Positions 9,292-23,800 are shown, counted from the stretch's first letter. The stretch: 64,000 nucleotides of DNA from Ecdyonurus torrentis (GCA_949318235.1 CASGGR010000038.1:248001-312000); one strand, 5' to 3'. Made by a program: numbers and translations. The notes: generated by a model not told the origin, from the sequence alone.

Positions 9292-11013
9292 TCACGACTT
9301 GGTTTGGCTACATGATGAGTGAAAACTAAAATTGTCAATAACCCAAAAAGTATGCGTCGAAGCAAAAAAGTTCAAGACATCTTTTTTGTAGAGAATTGAA
9401 AAACCTATGTCATAAGTCAAATTTGATGTCTGTAGCATTCTTAGTTTTTGAGAAATCATCAAAACTAGTTTTAATCGTGTAAAAAGTATGATTAAAAACA
9501 TTCAATAACATTTGGTTCTTGAAATAGACACTTTGTTTCATGACTTGGTTTGGCTACATGATGAGTGAAAACTAAAATTGTCAATAACCCAAAAAGTATG
9601 CGTCGGAGCAAAAAAGTTCAAGACATCTTTTTTGTAGAGACTTGAAAAACCTATGTTATAAGTCAAATTTGATGTCTGTAGCATTCTTAGTTTTTGAGAA
9701 ATCATCAAAACTAGTTTTAATCGTGTAAAAAGTATGATTAAAAACATTCAATAACATTTGGTTCTTGAAATAGACACTTTGTTTCATGACTTGGTTTGGC
9801 TACATGATGAGTGAAAACTAAAGTTGTCAATAACCCAAAAAGTATGCGTCGGAGCAAAAAAGTTCAAGATATCTTTTTTGTAGAGAATTGAAAAACCTAT
9901 ATCATAAGTCAAACTTGATGTCTGTAGCATTCTTAGTTTTTGAGAAATCATCAAAAGTAGTCTTAATCGTGTAAAAAGTATGATTCAAAACATTCAATAA
10001 CATTTGGTTCTTGAAATAGAAACTTTGTTTCATGACTTGGTTTGGCTACATGATGAGTGAAAACTAAAATTGTCAATAACCCAAAAAGTATGCGTCGAAG
10101 CAAAAAAGTTCAAGACATATTTTTTGTAGAGAATTGAAAAACCTATGATATAAGTCAAATTTGATGTCTGTAGCATTCTTAGTTTTTGAGAAATCATCAA
10201 AACTAGTTTTAATCGTGTAAAAAGTATGATTTTTATCATTCAATAACATTTGGTTCTTGAAATAGAAACTTTCTTTCATGACTTGGTTTGGCTACACGAT
10301 GAGTGAAAACTTAAATTGTCAATAACCCAAAAAGTATGCGTCGGAGCAAAAAAGTTCAAGACATCTTTTTTGTAGAGACTTGAAAAACCTATGTTATAAG
10401 TCAAATTTGATGTCTGTAGCATTCTTAGTTTTTGAGCAATCATCAAAACTAGTTTTAATCGTGTAAAAAGTATGATTTTTATCATTCAATAACATTTGGT
10501 TCTTGAAATAGAAACTTTGTTTCATGACTTGGTTTGGCTACATGATGAGTGAAAACTAAAATTGTCAATAACCCAAAAAGTATGCGTCGAAGCAAAAAAG
10601 TTCAAGACATCTTTTTTGTAGAGAATTGAAAAACCTATGTCATAAGTCAAATTTGATGTCTGTAGCATTCTTAGTTTTTGAGAAATCATCAAAACTAGTT
10701 TTAATCGTGTAAAAAGTATGATTAAAAACATTCAATAACATTTGGTTCTTGAAATAGACACTTTGTTTCATGACTTGGTTTGGCTACATGATGAGTGAAA
10801 ACTAAAGTTGTCAATAACCCAAAAAGTATGCGTCGGAGCAAAAAAGTTCAAGATATCTTTTTTGTAGAGAATTGAAAAACCTATGTCATAAGTCAAATTT
10901 GATGTCTGTAGCATTCTTAGTTTTTGAGAAATCATCAAAACTAGTTTTAATCGTGTAAAAAGTATGATTCAAAACATTCAATAACATTTGGTTCTTGAAA
11001 TAGAAACTTTGTT
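9292..11013 (+). repeat. 7-monomer tandem block (1722 bp), copy 1
   Basis: Seven monomers from a copy entered via ttcacgac are followed by a second, closely matching set at 11014-12735, itself entered via ttcacgac. The order is gaagc/tatgtcataag, gacttg, tatatcataag/gtagtctt, gacatat, acacgatgag/gagcaatc, gaagc/tatgtcataag, and a gatatc copy. The last monomer ends in gattcaaaac in this copy and gattaaaaac in the second. Confidence 0.83.
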
Positions 11014-12735
11014 TCACGACTTGGTTTGGCTACATGATGAGTGAAAACTAAAATTGTCAATAACCCAAAAAGTATGCGTCGAAGCAAAAAAGTTCAAGAC
11101 ATCTTTTTTGTAGAGAATTGAAAAACCTATGTCATAAGTCAAATTTGATGTCTGTAGCATTCTTAGTTTTTGAGAAATCATCAAAACTAGTTTTAATCGT
11201 GTAAAAAGTATGATTAAAAACATTCAATAACATTTGGTTCTTGAAATAGACACTTTGTTTCATGACTTGGTTTGGCTACATGATGAGTGAAAACTAAAAT
11301 TGTCAATAACCCAAAAAGTATGCGTCGGAGCAAAAAAGTTCAAGCCATCTTTTTTGTAGAGACTTGAAAAACCTATGTTATAAGTCAAATTTGATGTCTG
11401 TAGCATTCTTAGTTTTTGAGAAATCATCAAAACTAGTTTTAATCGTGTAAAAAGTATGATTAAAAACATTCAATAACATTTGGTTCTTGAAATAGACACT
11501 TTGTTTCATGACTTGGTTTGGCTACATGATGAGTGAAAACTAAAGTTGTCAATAACCCAAAAAGTATGCGTCGGAGCAAAAAAGTTCAAGATATCTTTTT
11601 TGTAGAGAATTGAAAAACCTATATCATAAGTCAAACTTGATGTCTGTAGCATTCTTAGTTTTTGAGAAATCATCAAAAGTAGTCTTAATCGTGTAAAAAG
11701 TATGATTCAAAACATTCAATAACATTTGGTTCTTGAAATAGAAACTTTGTTTCATGACTTGGTTTGGCTACATGATGAGTGAAAACTAAAATTGTCAATA
11801 ACCCAAAAAGTATGCGTCGAAGCAAAAAAGTTCAAGACATATTTTTTGTAGAGAATTGAAAAACCTATGATATAAGTCAAATTTGATGTCTGTAGCATTC
11901 TTAGTTTTTGAGAAATCATCAAAACTAGTTTTAATCGTGTAAAAAGTATGATTTTTATCATTCAATAACATTTGGTTCTTGAAATAGAAACTTTCTTTCA
12001 TGACTTGGTTTGGCTACACGATGAGTGAAAACTTAAATTGTCAATAACCCAAAAAGTATGCGTCGGAGCAAAAAAGTTCAAGACATCTTTTTTGTAGAGA
12101 CTTGAAAAACCTATGTTATAAGTCAAATTTGATGTCTGTAGCATTCTTAGTTTTTGAGCAATCATCAAAACTAGTTTTAATCGTGTAAAAAGTATGATTT
12201 TTATCATTCAATAACATTTGGTTCTTGAAATAGAAACTTTGTTTCATGACTTGGTTTGGCTACATGATGAGTGAAAACTAAAATTGTCAATAACCCAAAA
12301 AGTATGCGTCGAAGCAAAAAAGTTCAAGACATCTTTTTTGTAGAGAATTGAAAAACCTATGTCATAAGTCAAATTTGATGTCTGTAGCATTCTTAGTTTT
12401 TGAGAAATCATCAAAACTAGTTTTAATCGTGTAAAAAGTATGATTAAAAACATTCAATAACATTTGGTTCTTGAAATAGACACTTTGTTTCATGACTTGG
12501 TTTGGCTACATGATGAGTGAAAACTAAAGTTGTCAATAACCCAAAAAGTATGCGTCGGAGCAAAAAAGTTCAAGATATCTTTTTTGTAGAGAATTGAAAA
12601 ACCTATGTCATAAGTCAAATTTGATGTCTGTAGCATTCTTAGTTTTTGAGAAATCATCAAAACTAGTTTTAATCGTGTAAAAAGTATGATTAAAAACATT
12701 CAATAACATTTGGTTCTTGAAATAGACACTTTGTT
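11014..12735 (+). repeat. 7-monomer tandem block (1722 bp), copy 2
   Basis: Second copy of the 9292-11013 block. It carries aagccatc in place of aagacatc at about 11344. The same change occurs at about 16511 and 28567 at equivalent places, so it marks descent of the larger blocks starting at 11260, 16427 and 28483. Confidence 0.83.
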
Positions 12736-15688
12736 TCATGACTTGGTTTGGCTACATGATGAGTGAAAACTAAAGTTGTCAATAACCCAAAAAGTATGCG
12801 TCGGAGCAAAAAAGTTCAAGATATCTTTTTTGTAGAGAATTGAAAAACCTATGTCATAAGTCAAATTTGATGTCTGTAGCATTCTTAGTTTTTGAGAAAT
12901 CATCAAAACTAGTTTTAATCGTGTAAAAAGTATGAATAAAAACATTCAATAACATTTGGTTCTTGAAATAGACACTTTGTTTCATGACTTGGTTTGGCTA
13001 CATGATGAGTGAAAACTAAAGTTGTCAATAACCCAAAAAGTATGCGTCGGAGCAAAAAAGTTCAAGATATCTTTTTTGTAGAGAATTGAAAAACCTATGT
13101 CATAAGTCAAATTTGATGTCTGTAGCATTCTTAGTTTTTGAGAAATCATCAAAACTAGTTTTAATCGTGTAAAAAGTATGATTAAAAACATTCAATAACA
13201 TTTGGTTCTTGAAATAGACACTTTGTTTCATGACTTGGTTTGGCTACATGATGAGTGAAAACTAAAGTTGTCAATAACCCAAAAAGTATGCGTCGGAGCA
13301 AAAAAGTTCAAGATATCTTTTTTGTAGAGAATTGAAAAACCTATGTCATAAGTTAAACTTGATGTCTGTAGCATTCTTAGTTTTTGAGAAATCATCAAAA
13401 GTAGTCTTAATCGTGTAAAAAGTATGATTCAAAACATTCAATAACATTTGGTTCTTGAAATAGACACTTTGTTTCATGACTTGGTTTGGCTACATGATGA
13501 GTGAAAACTAAAGTTGTCAATAACCCAAAAAGTATGCGTCGGAGCAAAAAAGTTCAAGATATCTTTTTTGTAGAGAATTGAAAAACCTATGTCATAAGTT
13601 AAACTTGATGTCTGTAGCATTCTTAGTTTTTGAGAAATCATCAAAAGTAGTCTTAATCGTGTAAAAAGTATGATTCAAAACATTCAATAACATTTGGTTC
13701 TTGAAATAGAAACTTTGTTTCATGACTTGGTTTGGCTACATGATGAGTGAAAACTAAAATTGTCAATAACCCAAAAAGTATGCGTCGAAGCAAAAAAGTT
13801 CAAGACATCTTTTTTGTAGAGAATTGAAAAACCTATGATATAAGTCAAATTTGATGTCTGTAGCATTCTTAGTTTTTGAGAAATCATCAAAACTAGTTTT
13901 AATCGTGTAAAAAGTATGATTAAAAACATTCAATAACATTTGGTTCTTGAAATAGACACTTTGTTTCATGACTTGGTTTGGCTACATGATGAGTAAAAAC
14001 TAAAGTAGTCAATAACCCAAAAAGTATGCGTCGGAGCAAAAAAGTTCAAGATATCTTTTTTGTAGAGAATTGAAAAACCTATGTCATAAGTTAAATTTGA
14101 TGTCTGTAGCATTCTTAGTTTTTGAGAAATCATCAAAATTGGTTTTATTCGTGTAAAAAGTATGATTTTTAATCATTCAATAACATTTGGTTCTTGAAAT
14201 AGAAACTTTCTTTCCTGACTTGGTTTGGCTACATGATGAGTGAAAACTAAAATTGTCAATAACCCAAAAAGTATGCGTCGGAGCAAAAAAGTTCAAGACA
14301 TCTTTTTTGTAGAGACTTGAAAAACCTATGTTATAAGTCAAATTTGATGTCTGTAGCATTCTTAGTTTTTGAGCAATCATCAAAACTAGTTTTAATCGTG
14401 TAAAAAGTATGATTTTTATCATTCAATAACATTTGGTTCTTGAAATAGACACTTTGTTTCATGACTTGGTTTTACTACATGATAAGTGAAAACTAAAATT
14501 GTCAATAACCCAAAAAGTATGCGTCGAAGCAAAAAAGTTCAAGACATCTTTTTTGTAGAGAATTGAAAAACCTATGTCATAAGTCAAATTTGATGTCTGT
14601 AGCATTCTTAGTTTTTGAGAAATCATCAAAACTAGTTTTAATCGTGTAAAAAGTATGATTAAAAACATTCAATAACATTTGGTTCTTGAAATAGACACTT
14701 TGTTTCATGACTTGGTTTGGCTACATGATGAGTGAAAACTAAAATTGTCAATAACCCAAAAAGTATGCGTCGGAGCAAAAAAGTTCAAGACATCTTTTTT
14801 GTAGAGACTTGAAAAACCTATGTTATAAGTCAAATTTGATGTCTGTAGCATTCTTAGTTTTTGAGAAATCATCAAAACTAGTTTTAATCGTGTAAAAAGT
14901 ATGATTAAAAACATTCAATAACATTTGGTTCTTGAAATAGACACTTTGTTTCATGACTTGGTTTGGCTACATGATGAGTGAAAACTAAAGTTGTCAATAA
15001 CCCAAAAAGTATGCGTCGGAGCAAAAAAGTTCAAGATATCTTTTTTGTAGAGAATTGAAAAACCTATATCATAAGTCAAACTTGATGTCTGTAGCATTCT
15101 TAGTTTTTGAGAAATCATTAAAAGTAGTCTTAATCGTGTAAAAAGTATGATTCAAAACATTCAATAACATTTGGTTCTTGAAATAGAAACTTTGTTTCAT
15201 GACTTGGTTTGGCTACATGATGAGTGAAAACTAAAATTGTCAATAACCCAAAAAGTATGCGTCGAAGCAAAAAAGTTCCAGACATATTTTTTGTAGAGAA
15301 TTGAAAAACCTATGATATAAGTCAAATTTGATGTCTGTAGCATTCTTAGTTTTTGAGAAATCATCAAAACTAGTTTTAATCGTGTAAAAAGTATGATTTT
15401 TATCATTCAATAACATTTGGTTCTTGAAATAGAAACTTTCTTTCATGACTTGGTTTGGCTACACGATGAGTGAAAACTTAAATTGTCAATAACCCAAAAA
15501 GTATGCGTCGGAGCAAAAAAGTTCAAGACATCTTTTTTGTAGAGACTTGAAAAACCTATGTTATAAGTCAAATTTGATGTCTGTAGCATTCTTAGTTTTT
15601 GAGCAATCATCAAAACTAGTTTTAATCGTGTAAAAAGTATGATTTTTATCATTCAATAACATTTGGTTCTTGAAATAGAAACTTTGTT
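12244..15688 (+). repeat. 14-monomer block (3445 bp), copy 1
   Basis: Order: gaagc/tatgtcataag, gatatc, gaataaaaac, gatatc, two gttaaact/gtagtctt copies, tatgatataag, a gtaaaaactaaagtag/attggttttattc copy with the 1 bp insertion, a tttcctgac copy, a ggttttactac copy, gacttg, tatatcataag, gacatat, acacgatgag. The same 3445 bp order occurs at 17411, 20856 and 29467. Confidence 0.9.
14008..14254 (+). repeat. 247 bp monomer: attggttttattc with 1 bp insertion (example)
   Basis: Four linked features mark this class: a lead-in of gtaaaaactaaagtag (in some copies), aaaattggttttattc in place of aaaactagttttaatc, gatttttaatcattc with one extra a, and often tttcctgac in place of tttcatgac. The extra base is at 14171-14172 and recurs at about 19338, 22783, 31394, 50091, 51814, 53291, 58704, 60181, 61166 and 62397. 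The cctgac change removes the TGA that ends the minus-strand frame, giving an 81-codon version that runs on to a stop in the caataac region. Three copies (near 43665, 45880 and 54490) have attggttttattc without the extra base. Confidence 0.93.
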
Positions 15689-17410
15689 TCATGACTTGGT
15701 TTGGCTACATGATGAGTGAAAACTAAAATTGTCAATAACCCAAAAAGTATGCGTCGAAGCAAAAAAGTTCAAGACATCTTTTTTGTAGAGAATTGAAAAA
15801 CCTATGTCATAAGTCAAATTTGATGTCTGTAGCATTCTTAGTTTTTGAGAAATCATCAAAACTAGTTTTAATCGTGTAAAAAGTATGATTAAAAACATTC
15901 AATAACATTTGGTTCTTGAAATAGACACTTTGTTTCATGACTTGGTTTGGCTACATGATGAGTGAAAACTAAAGTTGTCAATAACCCAAAAAGTATGCGT
16001 CGGAGCAAAAAAGTTCAAGATATCTTTTTTGTAGAGAATTGAAAAACCTATGATATAAGTCAAATTTGATGTCTGTAGCATTCTTAGTTTTTGAGAAATC
16101 ATCAAAACTAGTTTTAATCGTGTAAAAAGTATGATTTTTATCATTCAATAACATTTGGTTCTTGAAATAGAAACTTTCTTTCATGACTTGGTTTGGCTAC
16201 ACGATGAGTGAAAACTTAAATTGTCAATAACCCAAAAAGTATGCGTCGGAGCAAAAAAGTTCAAGACATCTTTTTTGTAGAGACTTGAAAAACCTATGTT
16301 ATAAGTCAAATTTGATGTCTGTAGCATTCTTAGTTTTTGAGCAATCATCAAAACTAGTTTTAATCGTGTAAAAAGTATGATTTTTATCATTCAATAACAT
16401 TTGGTTCTTGAAATAGAAACTTTGTTTCATGACTTGGTTTGGCTACATGATGAGTGAAAACTAAAATTGTCAATAACCCAAAAAGTATGCGTCGGAGCAA
16501 AAAAGTTCAAGCCATCTTTTTTGTAGAGACTTGAAAAACCTATGTTATAAGTCAAATTTGATGTCTGTAGCATTCTTAGTTTTTGAGAAATCATCAAAAC
16601 TAGTTTTAATCGTGTAAAAAGTATGATTAAAAACATTCAATAACATTTGGTTCTTGAAATAGACACTTTGTTTCATGACTTGGTTTGGCTACATGATGAG
16701 TGAAAACTAAAGTTGTCAATAACCCAAAAAGTATGCGTCGGAGCAAAAAAGTTCAAGATATCTTTTTTGTAGAGAATTGAAAAACCTATATCATAAGTCA
16801 AACTTGATGTCTGTAGCATTCTTAGTTTTTGAGAAATCATCAAAAGTAGTCTTAATCGTGTAAAAAGTATGATTCAAAACATTCAATAACATTTGGTTCT
16901 TGAAATAGAAACTTTGTTTCATGACTTGGTTTGGCTACATGATGAGTGAAAACTAAAATTGTCAATAACCCAAAAAGTATGCGTCGAAGCAAAAAAGTTC
17001 AAGACATATTTTTTGTAGAGAATTGAAAAACCTATGATATAAGTCAAATTTGATGTCTGTAGCATTCTTAGTTTTTGAGAAATCATCAAAACTAGTTTTA
17101 ATCGTGTAAAAAGTATGATTTTTATCATTCAATAACATTTGGTTCTTGAAATAGAAACTTTCTTTCATGACTTGGTTTGGCTACACGATGAGTGAAAACT
17201 TAAATTGTCAATAACCCAAAAAGTATGCGTCGGAGCAAAAAAGTTCAAGACATCTTTTTTGTAGAGACTTGAAAAACCTATGTTATAAGTCAAATTTGAT
17301 GTCTGTAGCATTCTTAGTTTTTGAGCAATCATCAAAACTAGTTTTAATCGTGTAAAAAGTATGATTTTTATCATTCAATAACATTTGGTTCTTGAAATAG
17401 AAACTTTGTT

Positions 17411-20400
17411 TCATGACTTGGTTTGGCTACATGATGAGTGAAAACTAAAATTGTCAATAACCCAAAAAGTATGCGTCGAAGCAAAAAAGTTCAAGACATC
17501 TTTTTTGTAGAGAATTGAAAAACCTATGTCATAAGTCAAATTTGATGTCTGTAGCATTCTTAGTTTTTGAGAAATCATCAAAACTAGTTTTAATCGTGTA
17601 AAAAGTATGATTAAAAACATTCAATAACATTTGGTTCTTGAAATAGACACTTTGTTTCATGACTTGGTTTGGCTACATGATGAGTGAAAACTAAAGTTGT
17701 CAATAACCCAAAAAGTATGCGTCGGAGCAAAAAAGTTCAAGATATCTTTTTTGTAGAGAATTGAAAAACCTATGTCATAAGTCAAATTTGATGTCTGTAG
17801 CATTCTTAGTTTTTGAGAAATCATCAAAACTAGTTTTAATCGTGTAAAAAGTATGATTAAAAACATTCAATAACATTTGGTTCTTGAAATAGACACTTTG
17901 TTTCATGACTTGGTTTGGCTACATGATGAGTGAAAACTAAAGTTGTCAATAACCCAAAAAGTATGCGTCGGAGCAAAAAAGTTCAAGATATCTTTTTTGT
18001 AGAGAATTGAAAAACCTATGTCATAAGTCAAATTTGATGTCTGTAGCATTCTTAGTTTTTGAGAAATCATCAAAACTAGTTTTAATCGTGTAAAAAGTAT
18101 GAATAAAAACATTCAATAACATTTGGTTCTTGAAATAGACACTTTGTTTCATGACTTGGTTTGGCTACATGATGAGTGAAAACTAAAGTTGTCAATAACC
18201 CAAAAAGTATGCGTCGGAGCAAAAAAGTTCAAGATATCTTTTTTGTAGAGAATTGAAAAACCTATGTCATAAGTCAAATTTGATGTCTGTAGCATTCTTA
18301 GTTTTTGAGAAATCATCAAAACTAGTTTTAATCGTGTAAAAAGTATGATTAAAAACATTCAATAACATTTGGTTCTTGAAATAGACACTTTGTTTCATGA
18401 CTTGGTTTGGCTACATGATGAGTGAAAACTAAAGTTGTCAATAACCCAAAAAGTATGCGTCGGAGCAAAAAAGTTCAAGATATCTTTTTTGTAGAGAATT
18501 GAAAAACCTATGTCATAAGTTAAACTTGATGTCTGTAGCATTCTTAGTTTTTGAGAAATCATCAAAAGTAGTCTTAATCGTGTAAAAAGTATGATTCAAA
18601 ACATTCAATAACATTTGGTTCTTGAAATAGACACTTTGTTTCATGACTTGGTTTGGCTACATGATGAGTGAAAACTAAAGTTGTCAATAACCCAAAAAGT
18701 ATGCGTCGGAGCAAAAAAGTTCAAGATATCTTTTTTGTAGAGAATTGAAAAACCTATGTCATAAGTTAAACTTGATGTCTGTAGCATTCTTAGTTTTTGA
18801 GAAATCATCAAAAGTAGTCTTAATCGTGTAAAAAGTATGATTCAAAACATTCAATAACATTTGGTTCTTGAAATAGAAACTTTGTTTCATGACTTGGTTT
18901 GGCTACATGATGAGTGAAAACTAAAATTGTCAATAACCCAAAAAGTATGCGTCGAAGCAAAAAAGTTCAAGACATCTTTTTTGTAGAGAATTGAAAAACC
19001 TATGATATAAGTCAAATTTGATGTCTGTAGCATTCTTAGTTTTTGAGAAATCATCAAAACTAGTTTTAATCGTGTAAAAAGTATGATTAAAAACATTCAA
19101 TAACATTTGGTTCTTGAAATAGACACTTTGTTTCATGACTTGGTTTGGCTACATGATGAGTAAAAACTAAAGTAGTCAATAACCCAAAAAGTATGCGTCG
19201 GAGCAAAAAAGTTCAAGATATCTTTTTTGTAGAGAATTGAAAAACCTATGTCATAAGTTAAATTTGATGTCTGTAGCATTCTTAGTTTTTGAGAAATCAT
19301 CAAAATTGGTTTTATTCGTGTAAAAAGTATGATTTTTAATCATTCAATAACATTTGGTTCTTGAAATAGAAACTTTCTTTCCTGACTTGGTTTGGCTACA
19401 TGATGAGTGAAAACTAAAATTGTCAATAACCCAAAAAGTATGCGTCGGAGCAAAAAAGTTCAAGACATCTTTTTTGTAGAGACTTGAAAAACCTATGTTA
19501 TAAGTCAAATTTGATGTCTGTAGCATTCTTAGTTTTTGAGCAATCATCAAAACTAGTTTTAATCGTGTAAAAAGTATGATTTTTATCATTCAATAACATT
19601 TGGTTCTTGAAATAGACACTTTGTTTCATGACTTGGTTTTACTACATGATAAGTGAAAACTAAAATTGTCAATAACCCAAAAAGTATGCGTCGAAGCAAA
19701 AAAGTTCAAGACATCTTTTTTGTAGAGAATTGAAAAACCTATGTCATAAGTCAAATTTGATGTCTGTAGCATTCTTAGTTTTTGAGAAATCATCAAAACT
19801 AGTTTTAATCGTGTAAAAAGTATGATTAAAAACATTCAATAACATTTGGTTCTTGAAATAGACACTTTGTTTCATGACTTGGTTTGGCTACATGATGAGT
19901 GAAAACTAAAATTGTCAATAACCCAAAAAGTATGCGTCGGAGCAAAAAAGTTCAAGACATCTTTTTTGTAGAGACTTGAAAAACCTATGTTATAAGTCAA
20001 ATTTGATGTCTGTAGCATTCTTAGTTTTTGAGAAATCATCAAAACTAGTTTTAATCGTGTAAAAAGTATGATTAAAAACATTCAATAACATTTGGTTCTT
20101 GAAATAGACACTTTGTTTCATGACTTGGTTTGGCTACATGATGAGTGAAAACTAAAGTTGTCAATAACCCAAAAAGTATGCGTCGGAGCAAAAAAGTTCA
20201 AGATATCTTTTTTGTAGAGAATTGAAAAACCTATATCATAAGTCAAACTTGATGTCTGTAGCATTCTTAGTTTTTGAGAAATCATCAAAAGTAGTCTTAA
20301 TCGTGTAAAAAGTATGATTCAAAACATTCAATAACATTTGGTTCTTGAAATAGAAACTTTGTTTCATGACTTGGTTTGGCTACATGATGAGTGAAAACTA

Positions 20401-20855
20401 AAATTGTCAATAACCCAAAAAGTATGCGTCGAAGCAAAAAAGTTCAAGACATATTTTTTGTAGAGAATTGAAAAACCTATGATATAAGTCAAATTTGATG
20501 TCTGTAGCATTCTTAGTTTTTGAGAAATCATCAAAACTAGTTTTAATCGTGTAAAAAGTATGATTTTTATCATTCAATAACATTTGGTTCTTGAAATAGA
20601 AACTTTCTTTCATGACTTGGTTTGGCTACACGATGAGTGAAAACTTAAATTGTCAATAACCCAAAAAGTATGCGTCGGAGCAAAAAAGTTCAAGACATCT
20701 TTTTTGTAGAGACTTGAAAAACCTATGTTATAAGTCAAATTTGATGTCTGTAGCATTCTTAGTTTTTGAGCAATCATCAAAACTAGTTTTAATCGTGTAA
20801 AAAGTATGATTTTTATCATTCAATAACATTTGGTTCTTGAAATAGAAACTTTGTT
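17411..20855 (+). repeat. 14-monomer block (3445 bp), copy 2, in tandem with copy 3
   Basis: Same order of 14 variants as 12244-15688. It is followed without a gap by copy 3, so the two form a true tandem higher-order pair. It includes the extra-base monomer at about 19338, the tttcctgac copy at about 19380 and the ggttttactac copy at about 19636. Confidence 0.92.
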
Positions 20856-23800
20856 TCATGACTTGGTTTGGCTACATGATGAGTGAAAACTAAAATTGTC
20901 AATAACCCAAAAAGTATGCGTCGAAGCAAAAAAGTTCAAGACATCTTTTTTGTAGAGAATTGAAAAACCTATGTCATAAGTCAAATTTGATGTCTGTAGC
21001 ATTCTTAGTTTTTGAGAAATCATCAAAACTAGTTTTAATCGTGTAAAAAGTATGATTAAAAACATTCAATAACATTTGGTTCTTGAAATAGACACTTTGT
21101 TTCATGACTTGGTTTGGCTACATGATGAGTGAAAACTAAAGTTGTCAATAACCCAAAAAGTATGCGTCGGAGCAAAAAAGTTCAAGATATCTTTTTTGTA
21201 GAGAATTGAAAAACCTATGTCATAAGTCAAATTTGATGTCTGTAGCATTCTTAGTTTTTGAGAAATCATCAAAACTAGTTTTAATCGTGTAAAAAGTATG
21301 ATTAAAAACATTCAATAACATTTGGTTCTTGAAATAGACACTTTGTTTCATGACTTGGTTTGGCTACATGATGAGTGAAAACTAAAGTTGTCAATAACCC
21401 AAAAAGTATGCGTCGGAGCAAAAAAGTTCAAGATATCTTTTTTGTAGAGAATTGAAAAACCTATGTCATAAGTCAAATTTGATGTCTGTAGCATTCTTAG
21501 TTTTTGAGAAATCATCAAAACTAGTTTTAATCGTGTAAAAAGTATGAATAAAAACATTCAATAACATTTGGTTCTTGAAATAGACACTTTGTTTCATGAC
21601 TTGGTTTGGCTACATGATGAGTGAAAACTAAAGTTGTCAATAACCCAAAAAGTATGCGTCGGAGCAAAAAAGTTCAAGATATCTTTTTTGTAGAGAATTG
21701 AAAAACCTATGTCATAAGTCAAATTTGATGTCTGTAGCATTCTTAGTTTTTGAGAAATCATCAAAACTAGTTTTAATCGTGTAAAAAGTATGATTAAAAA
21801 CATTCAATAACATTTGGTTCTTGAAATAGACACTTTGTTTCATGACTTGGTTTGGCTACATGATGAGTGAAAACTAAAGTTGTCAATAACCCAAAAAGTA
21901 TGCGTCGGAGCAAAAAAGTTCAAGATATCTTTTTTGTAGAGAATTGAAAAACCTATGTCATAAGTTAAACTTGATGTCTGTAGCATTCTTAGTTTTTGAG
22001 AAATCATCAAAAGTAGTCTTAATCGTGTAAAAAGTATGATTCAAAACATTCAATAACATTTGGTTCTTGAAATAGACACTTTGTTTCATGACTTGGTTTG
22101 GCTACATGATGAGTGAAAACTAAAGTTGTCAATAACCCAAAAAGTATGCGTCGGAGCAAAAAAGTTCAAGATATCTTTTTTGTAGAGAATTGAAAAACCT
22201 ATGTCATAAGTTAAACTTGATGTCTGTAGCATTCTTAGTTTTTGAGAAATCATCAAAAGTAGTCTTAATCGTGTAAAAAGTATGATTCAAAACATTCAAT
22301 AACATTTGGTTCTTGAAATAGAAACTTTGTTTCATGACTTGGTTTGGCTACATGATGAGTGAAAACTAAAATTGTCAATAACCCAAAAAGTATGCGTCGA
22401 AGCAAAAAAGTTCAAGACATCTTTTTTGTAGAGAATTGAAAAACCTATGATATAAGTCAAATTTGATGTCTGTAGCATTCTTAGTTTTTGAGAAATCATC
22501 AAAACTAGTTTTAATCGTGTAAAAAGTATGATTAAAAACATTCAATAACATTTGGTTCTTGAAATAGACACTTTGTTTCATGACTTGGTTTGGCTACATG
22601 ATGAGTAAAAACTAAAGTAGTCAATAACCCAAAAAGTATGCGTCGGAGCAAAAAAGTTCAAGATATCTTTTTTGTAGAGAATTGAAAAACCTATGTCATA
22701 AGTTAAATTTGATGTCTGTAGCATTCTTAGTTTTTGAGAAATCATCAAAATTGGTTTTATTCGTGTAAAAAGTATGATTTTTAATCATTCAATAACATTT
22801 GGTTCTTGAAATAGAAACTTTCTTTCCTGACTTGGTTTGGCTACATGATGAGTGAAAACTAAAATTGTCAATAACCCAAAAAGTATGCGTCGGAGCAAAA
22901 AAGTTCAAGACATCTTTTTTGTAGAGACTTGAAAAACCTATGTTATAAGTCAAATTTGATGTCTGTAGCATTCTTAGTTTTTGAGCAATCATCAAAACTA
23001 GTTTTAATCGTGTAAAAAGTATGATTTTTATCATTCAATAACATTTGGTTCTTGAAATAGACACTTTGTTTCATGACTTGGTTTTACTACATGATAAGTG
23101 AAAACTAAAATTGTCAATAACCCAAAAAGTATGCGTCGAAGCAAAAAAGTTCAAGACATCTTTTTTGTAGAGAATTGAAAAACCTATGTCATAAGTCAAA
23201 TTTGATGTCTGTAGCATTCTTAGTTTTTGAGAAATCATCAAAACTAGTTTTAATCGTGTAAAAAGTATGATTAAAAACATTCAATAACATTTGGTTCTTG
23301 AAATAGACACTTTGTTTCATGACTTGGTTTGGCTACATGATGAGTGAAAACTAAAATTGTCAATAACCCAAAAAGTATGCGTCGGAGCAAAAAAGTTCAA
23401 GACATCTTTTTTGTAGAGACTTGAAAAACCTATGTTATAAGTCAAATTTGATGTCTGTAGCATTCTTAGTTTTTGAGAAATCATCAAAACTAGTTTTAAT
23501 CGTGTAAAAAGTATGATTAAAAACATTCAATAACATTTGGTTCTTGAAATAGACACTTTGTTTCATGACTTGGTTTGGCTACATGATGAGTGAAAACTAA
23601 AGTTGTCAATAACCCAAAAAGTATGCGTCGGAGCAAAAAAGTTCAAGATATCTTTTTTGTAGAGAATTGAAAAACCTATATCATAAGTCAAACTTGATGT
23701 CTGTAGCATTCTTAGTTTTTGAGAAATCATCAAAAGTAGTCTTAATCGTGTAAAAAGTATGATTCAAAACATTCAATAACATTTGGTTCTTGAAATAGAA

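Larger units (their letters stand above)
11260..16426 (+). repeat. 21-monomer higher-order block (5167 bp), copy 1
   Basis: The variant order over 21 monomers is found again at 19872-25038 and 28483-33649. All three are 5167 bp (21 x 246 + 1, the extra base being the taatc insertion). The starts are 8612 and 8611 bp apart, about 35 monomers. This copy has private changes atcattaaaag (about 15119) and gttccagac (about 15277), absent from the others, so they arose after duplication. A partial copy of the same order begins at 16427 and runs to about 20855. Confidence 0.88.
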
